A stretch of DNA of 64,000 bases from Nemophila menziesii (taxonomy: Eukaryota > Streptophyta > Magnoliopsida > Boraginales > Hydrophyllaceae): contig JARWIR010000062.1 in assembly GCA_029959085.1 (NCBI GenBank), positions 2,976,001 through 3,040,000 on the forward strand, given 5' to 3'. The position numbers and the translations under genes were made by a program. A model generated the notes under the pieces. It did no database searches and was not told the DNA's origin. It saw nothing but the letters and a program-made list of their open reading frames with translations. Positions 59,501 to 64,000 of this stretch are shown here, piece after piece. How positions within the stretch are numbered: position 1 is the stretch's first letter; each line of letters opens with the position of its first letter.

Positions 59501-60970
59501 GTATATGGAGATCCTAAATTATATTTTTTGTTATTTTACTTGTAAAATTTAATTGACTTGCCCAATAAATTAGGATATAAATTTGATCAATTTATTAAAC
59601 CTAGCCACCTATAAATAATGCATTTAGGAGGGTGCAAGTCTAATTTTTTAGATCCGTATAAGACTAGAAAATTTACGGGTGGAGTAAAAAAGATGTTATT
59701 TGATTATCTTTCGTTAACCCAAATATTCCTTGCCCTATCTGCCTAGAAGGTTTCTTCAATTTTCCAGAGTTCTTATAGTTTTTCCCTGATTACACCTTCT
59801 TCCTCGCTTTTCTTTGCATTTCATGGTTGATCTCTAATTTTTCCTAGAAATGCATGGTACTTAAATGAGGTTTCCATAATTTTAGAACTTTCTTTTACTC
59901 CATTCCGTTAAAGCTAAACATTTAGAATCAATATTTCTTAAATTATTTTCCCTTAACCAAGTGTCCCTAATAAAAACTTTGCATTGTTAATTTTCCAGCA
60001 ATCTAGATTTGAACATAAAGTATTTAATTTTCTCTTTATGTATCTTATTTTTTATAAGAATCAACGGTTAGTAATTTGAACCAATAGTGGGTTCCTATCT
60101 TAAAGTGATACCTGGGAACGTTCTAACCCAAATATCCTAAATTAGTGCTCTCTCTAGTTTTTCTTTGACACATTAATCACGTTTTTATCTATTTGTCCAA
60201 TTATAGAAACATCCTTTTGAAGAAAGTTGATAAAATTATTGAATTAAGAATTCTATTAAATTTGGTTGGTACTTTACCTTACTTTTTTGAGATTCTCATG
60301 TTGTCATTAATGTCTCTGATGATTAATAACGGTTTATTGACTAAAGATTGTTATCAGGTTATTTTTTCTAACACTTTCTCTCTCTTCGTTCAATCAATAG
60401 GTGCTTGAAAAAAATGACATACCAAGACAACGACAAACCATCATTTATTTTACCAATGACAAAAAATAAAGCTAGAAAATACAAATCAACCCATCGCACT
60501 ATGTTTCCATAATTGTAGAATCCCTATAGACCTAAACGCACTTCCTCGGGTTTGACTACATGGAACTTATTAAACTTTTATAGTTATTACAAGATTTGAT
60601 ATTTTTTCCTTATTCTTGATTCGAAAATACATGCTAGCGAAAAATTGTACTTCAAGGCGAGTGATTTGAACGTATTCCTTGTCATATATGCCCTCACATC
60701 TTCACAAGGCCATGTCATAATATTATCCATAATATCCAACGACCTTAGAGGTTTGGTCATCCTCCCACAACTTCAGTGATGCGCCGCTTTCCTTCACGGG
60801 CATAGCGGGGATAACTGAAACATTAGCTGAACTTTCATCGTTACATTCATTGTCCCAAAAATGACAATCTTAATTATCGCTTAATCACTTGCTGATTCGG
60901 GTTCCCATATTCCGTTTCAAATTTCACCACTGAGACTTCAATATCATCACCTATCATCTGGTGCTTTTAT
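56514..60970 (-). pseudogene. LINE-2 ORF2 (endonuclease, RT, zf-RVT, RNase H)
   Basis: The A tail is a T run at 56514-56522 on the plus strand. From 5' to 3' on the minus strand: traces of endonuclease at 60900-60050; the EN-RT linker EEVKTTIFSMSGPKFRARTD near 59000; the RT catalytic motif LLFVDD (FVDD at 58427-58438, intact); the SSGGIGFRDFQIMNIAMLAN segment at 57950; zf-RVT at 57519-57241 with DRIIWSHTNKGNYTIKSCYH and KIRIFVWKFINGAITTKKNL; RNase H near 56880-56620 with NDASF, CKEGKAWAAFFAM and FYLDTMKL, giving D, E and D. Stops and shifts are many. Compared with LINE-1 it carries about 430-500 extra bases at 59190-59690. Confidence 0.85.
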
Positions 60971-61112
60971 GCCGAGGTTTTGTTTGATTGAACCATTAGT
61001 TTGTAGATCAAAGTGATCGAGTGAAAGCTCTTTGTCTGCTAGTATTTTTAAGCCGGGGTTTTCTTTTATCGACCCCTTAGTTTGTTGATCAAGGTGATTG
61101 AGTGAAAACTTT
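60971..61112 (-). pseudogene. peptide-repeat region upstream of LINE-2
   Basis: On the minus strand it reads without a stop through almost two 27-residue units: FSLNHLDQQTKGSIKENPG and then ADKELSLDHFDLQTNGSIK. The 81-bp period matches 52587-53300 (anchors 61006 and 61087). It passes directly into the LINE-2 coding remnant (HQMIGDDIEVS, compared with HQMMGDEIEVI in LINE-1). The upstream octapeptide part is absent, so LINE-2 is 5'-truncated inside the repeats. Confidence 0.65.
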
Positions 61113-61139
61113 TCATGTGATTCATAAGAAAGACAGGTG

Positions 61140-62320
61140 GGGTCATTTTGACGAAATGGTTTGATTCTATTTGTTTAGACGTTTTGAAGGTGATGGAGAA
61201 GATGATGGTGATGGTCCACGTTATGGATATAACCTTTATGCTAATAATAGTGTCATACAATTTGGGTCTTTCAATTATGCATGTGGTGCTAATGAAAATA
61301 AAAATAAAGAAAACAATTCTAGTTAAACTCAGGAAGCTAGTCTAGCAAAATAAACGAGAAAATTTTGAGCTTCTTGAAGTTATGTTTAATAATCTTCACA
61401 ATGTTGATGGTCCTGTTGAAATATTTGAGAATACATTTCCTTGCCTTTATAAGATATTTTGAAAGGAACTCGGTGATATGGGTCTTAGTATTGTGGTTAA
61501 TAATGAAACAATAAAAGAGGTATTGGGTGCTCAACAAATCGATATTGATGATATGTATAAGAGGTTTACTAATGTATCCTCTGAAGAGAAAGGTAAAAAG
61601 ATTTATGTTGAGGATGATGATGATAAAGGAAAGAAGGTTTTGAGCTTGCGAAATATTAGTATGGTTGGTAGTGAGAAACGGAATACTAATGTTGTGGTAG
61701 GATGAAGTGCTGGTGTGGGAGATTACGGTTTAATGGGTCAAAATAACATATTTGATGATGATGTTTATGATGGTAAGGATGGTGATTCTATCAATCCGAA
61801 TTTGGAGAATGAAACTTTTGATGATCCAGATTAGTCATATGACTCACAATCTATTCATATAAGTAGCCAAGCTAGAGAAGATGATGAGCGTAATCAGAAA
61901 TGGGTCACTAATCCTTGGAGTAGCATTTTTAAACCAAGAGTCAAGTTCACCTGGAAAAAAACGTTGGAAAGTAAGGTGGCGCCAAGTGGGGAACTCGGTA
62001 ATGCGAAACTACATAAATTTACAAAGGATGAATTTTTGAACATGGAGAAGCGCATATAACGGATATGCAGGGATTTATCGACGAAGTTTGTAATAGTTTT
62101 TACGAGGTTAAGAACAAGATGGTTATGAAAAAGATGGTGTGTGATCGTGAGAATTTTTTGTTAATGGCAGAGTTAGATGATAGACTAAAATTGTACTTTT
62201 GGGGTGGTGATGACTGTGATGGTCATCTTGAAGATGGCTCGAGTTCTAGTGATGATTCTGATGAGGTGGTGAGTATCAAAGCGTTCCTCCACTTAGTACT
62301 GAGGGTTGCGGCGACCCTTT
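61140..62320 (+). pseudogene. LINE-3 ORF1-like region
   Basis: Acidic, Gly- and Asn-rich pieces in changing frames: EGDGEDDGDGPRYGYNLYAN, then a Lys/Asp-rich stretch at 61600-61650 (YVEDDDDKGKK), then 62065-62320 with VCNSFYEVKNKM, DDCDGHLEDGSSSSDDSDEV. The last part matches the region just before the endonuclease in LINE-1 and LINE-2. No zinc knuckle or 27-residue repeat was seen. It lies upstream of the endonuclease in the order ORF1-ORF2. Confidence 0.6.
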
Positions 62321-62329
62321 AACGCGGCT

Positions 62330-64000
62330 AAATTCAATAGATAGCTTCTTAGTTTGAAATTGTCAAGGTGCTAGGGTACCCTTGACAAGAAAGTCTTTTA
62401 AGTCCCTTTTTGTAAAAAATAATGTGTCTTTTGTGTGTTTGTTGGAGTCAAGGCTAAGGTGTAAGGATCTGAAACATTGTTCGCATTTTACAGAGTTTCA
62501 ATCATTCATACGTGGTTGACCTAGGAGGAAGATCCTATATGTCTATGGTATTCTATTATTGTCCTATTATGTAATCTCCGGAGTTAAGGAATCTAATGGC
62601 CTTTTATGGTACTTATGTTGTGTTTATGCTCCAAATAATGAAGTTGATAGGGCTAAGTTATGGGCTTCTCTCTCTAATCGTCTTGATAAGTTTCAACATC
62701 CATCGATTCTTATATGAGATTTTAACGATATTACAAAATTCTCAAAAAAGCAAGGGAAAGAGTCTCCTAATATTGATAGAATTATTAGATTTAATAATTT
62801 CATCAATGATAATCATCTTGTTTCTCTTCCAAGTAATGATGTTTCTTTACTTGGAATAATCAGAGGAAAAATGAAAAATTTATTAAAGAAAGGCTCAATC
62901 GAGCGCTTGGTACACTTTCATGGTGGGAAGCCTTTCCTAACGCAATTATTAAGGTTCCCCCGACGACTGGTTTCGATCATTCTTCGTTAATTTTTCAAAG
63001 GGATACATATAAAGAAAAATATAATAAATACTTTATGTTTGAATCTAGATGGCTTGAGCATGAACAATGTCGGGATGTTATTGAATGTAACTGCAACAAA
63101 AAAGGTGTTACTAAAAATTTTCAAGAATTTTGTAATAAAATGGATGCCACGTGTCTTGCATTTAAAGGATGGAGTAGGAAAACATTTCTTAACAATTGGA
63201 AATTTATTGAGGAGTTACCACAAGAACTTGTCACAATTCAAAATGAGACGTCAAAAGATGATAATCATGATAGACAAAATGAAATTAAAAAGAATATCGA
63301 AAACTTATGGGCTCAAGAAGAAATATTTTGGAGTGATAGAGCGAGAAATTTGTGGATACATAAAGTACATAAAAATACTAAATATTTTTTAGCACAGAAT
63401 ATGAAGAGAAGGAATATTAATATAATATGTTCACTTATGAATGATAATGGAAATTTGTCTTGAGGATCCACAAGATGTCAAAGGATATATCCTAAAATAT
63501 TATTGTGATCTGTTTAAAAAATAAGACAAATGATAGTAATATAGACATCACAAGATTTATACCTACTATGGTTTCGAATAGTATAAATGATGATCTGGCA
63601 AGATCTTTGAGCATGGATGAAGTTGAATGTGCTGTCTTTGATATTTCAGGTAGTAATGCCCGGGACTGAACGGTCTGCCATGTAAATTTTACCACGAATT
63701 TTAGGATATTATTAAAGTTGATATATTTCGAATTGTTGAGGATTTTTTCGATCATAATATGAACCTGTGGAAGATTAACGATTCTATTATCACGGTTATT
63801 CCAAAATGGTTAAGTGGAGTCCATTAAAGATTATCGACCAAATTCTTGTGTAAATTTTTCTTATAGAATTATTGTAAAATTTTTGGCTTCTAGATTACAG
63901 TCATTCATGGATGAAATTATATCTATAACACAATATTCTTTTATTAAAGGAAGAAGCATCCAAGATAATATCTTCATTGCTCAAGAAGTTTCATATTTTC
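62330..64000 (+). pseudogene. LINE-3 ORF2 (endonuclease and start of RT), cut by window end
   Basis: The endonuclease start is near 62350-62450 (NCQGARVPLTRKSFKSLFV, then LLESRLR). WYLCCVYAPNNEVDRAKLW follows at 62610, and the DFN motif is present at 62715. The endonuclease end has ERLNRALGTLSWWEAFPNA and FDHSSLIF near 62890-62990. The linker at 63035-63463 is open for 142 codons (WAQEEIFWSDRARNLWIH, NTKYFLAQNMKRRNINI). RT begins at 63600: DEVECAVFDISGSNA, NDSIITVIPK, KDYRPNSCVNFSYRIIVKF and SFIKGRSIQDNIFIAQEV. It runs off the window. A few stops and shifts are present, but it is better kept than LINE-1 and LINE-2. Confidence 0.85.

Overview
The window is AT-rich plant nuclear DNA made almost entirely of transposable elements. 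Plant origin is shown by Athila-type Ty3/gypsy elements with a tRNA-Asp primer site, Ty1/copia elements with the tRNA-Met primer site TGGTATCAGAGC, plant L1-like LINEs carrying a C-terminal RNase H, and hAT-type MITEs. No intact host gene, rRNA or tRNA was found. A eudicot is likely, but the species cannot be named from this sequence.

Left part (1-22146): the end of an Athila LTR that runs off the window (1-1612). Next comes a minus-strand LINE 3' end (2202-4120) carrying a hAT MITE with a perfect 8-bp target duplication and a 460-bp tandem duplication. After it lie older LTR fragments (4130-6545), a probable copia 3' remnant (6546-7560) and a plus-strand LINE (7561-9345). From 10130 to about 16100 lies a block that occurs again at 52587-56510. 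In both copies a minus-strand coding remnant built of peptide repeats is followed by what looks like the first exon, intron and later exons of an unrecognised plus-strand gene. In copy 1 the intron holds a 2.97-kb insertion flanked by TTATAAAG. A 5'-truncated Copia element (Copia-1, 16120-21713) ends the left part against a piece of LINE-1.

Centre (22147-51443): one large nested stack. Athila element A (minus strand, target duplication TATTC) was inserted into LINE-1. Its 3' LTR was later split by Copia-2 (23523-30996), and its gag was split by a second Athila element, B (38979-48759). With both guests removed, A is about 12 kb and has gag, PR, RT, RNase H and IN in the usual order, all damaged. 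B has a nearly continuous gag-PR frame but lacks RT, RNase H and most of IN. It is therefore a non-autonomous derivative. A and B share a tandem array of about 105-bp units rich in palindromes between pol and the 3' ORF.

Right part (51449-64000): the remainder of LINE-1 with its peptide-repeat region, gene block copy 2, LINE-2 (minus, 56514-61112, inserted in that gene remnant) and LINE-3 (plus, 61140 to the window end).

The order of events can be read from the nesting: LINE-1, then Athila A, then Athila B and Copia-2. Eye counts of LTR differences agree: most between the A LTRs, fewer in B, fewest in Copia-2. The most unusual signals are the two in-frame peptide-repeat families linked to the LINEs, the palindromic array shared by A and B, the gag-only structure of B, and an uninterrupted 191-codon ORF in the leader of the otherwise decayed Copia-2.
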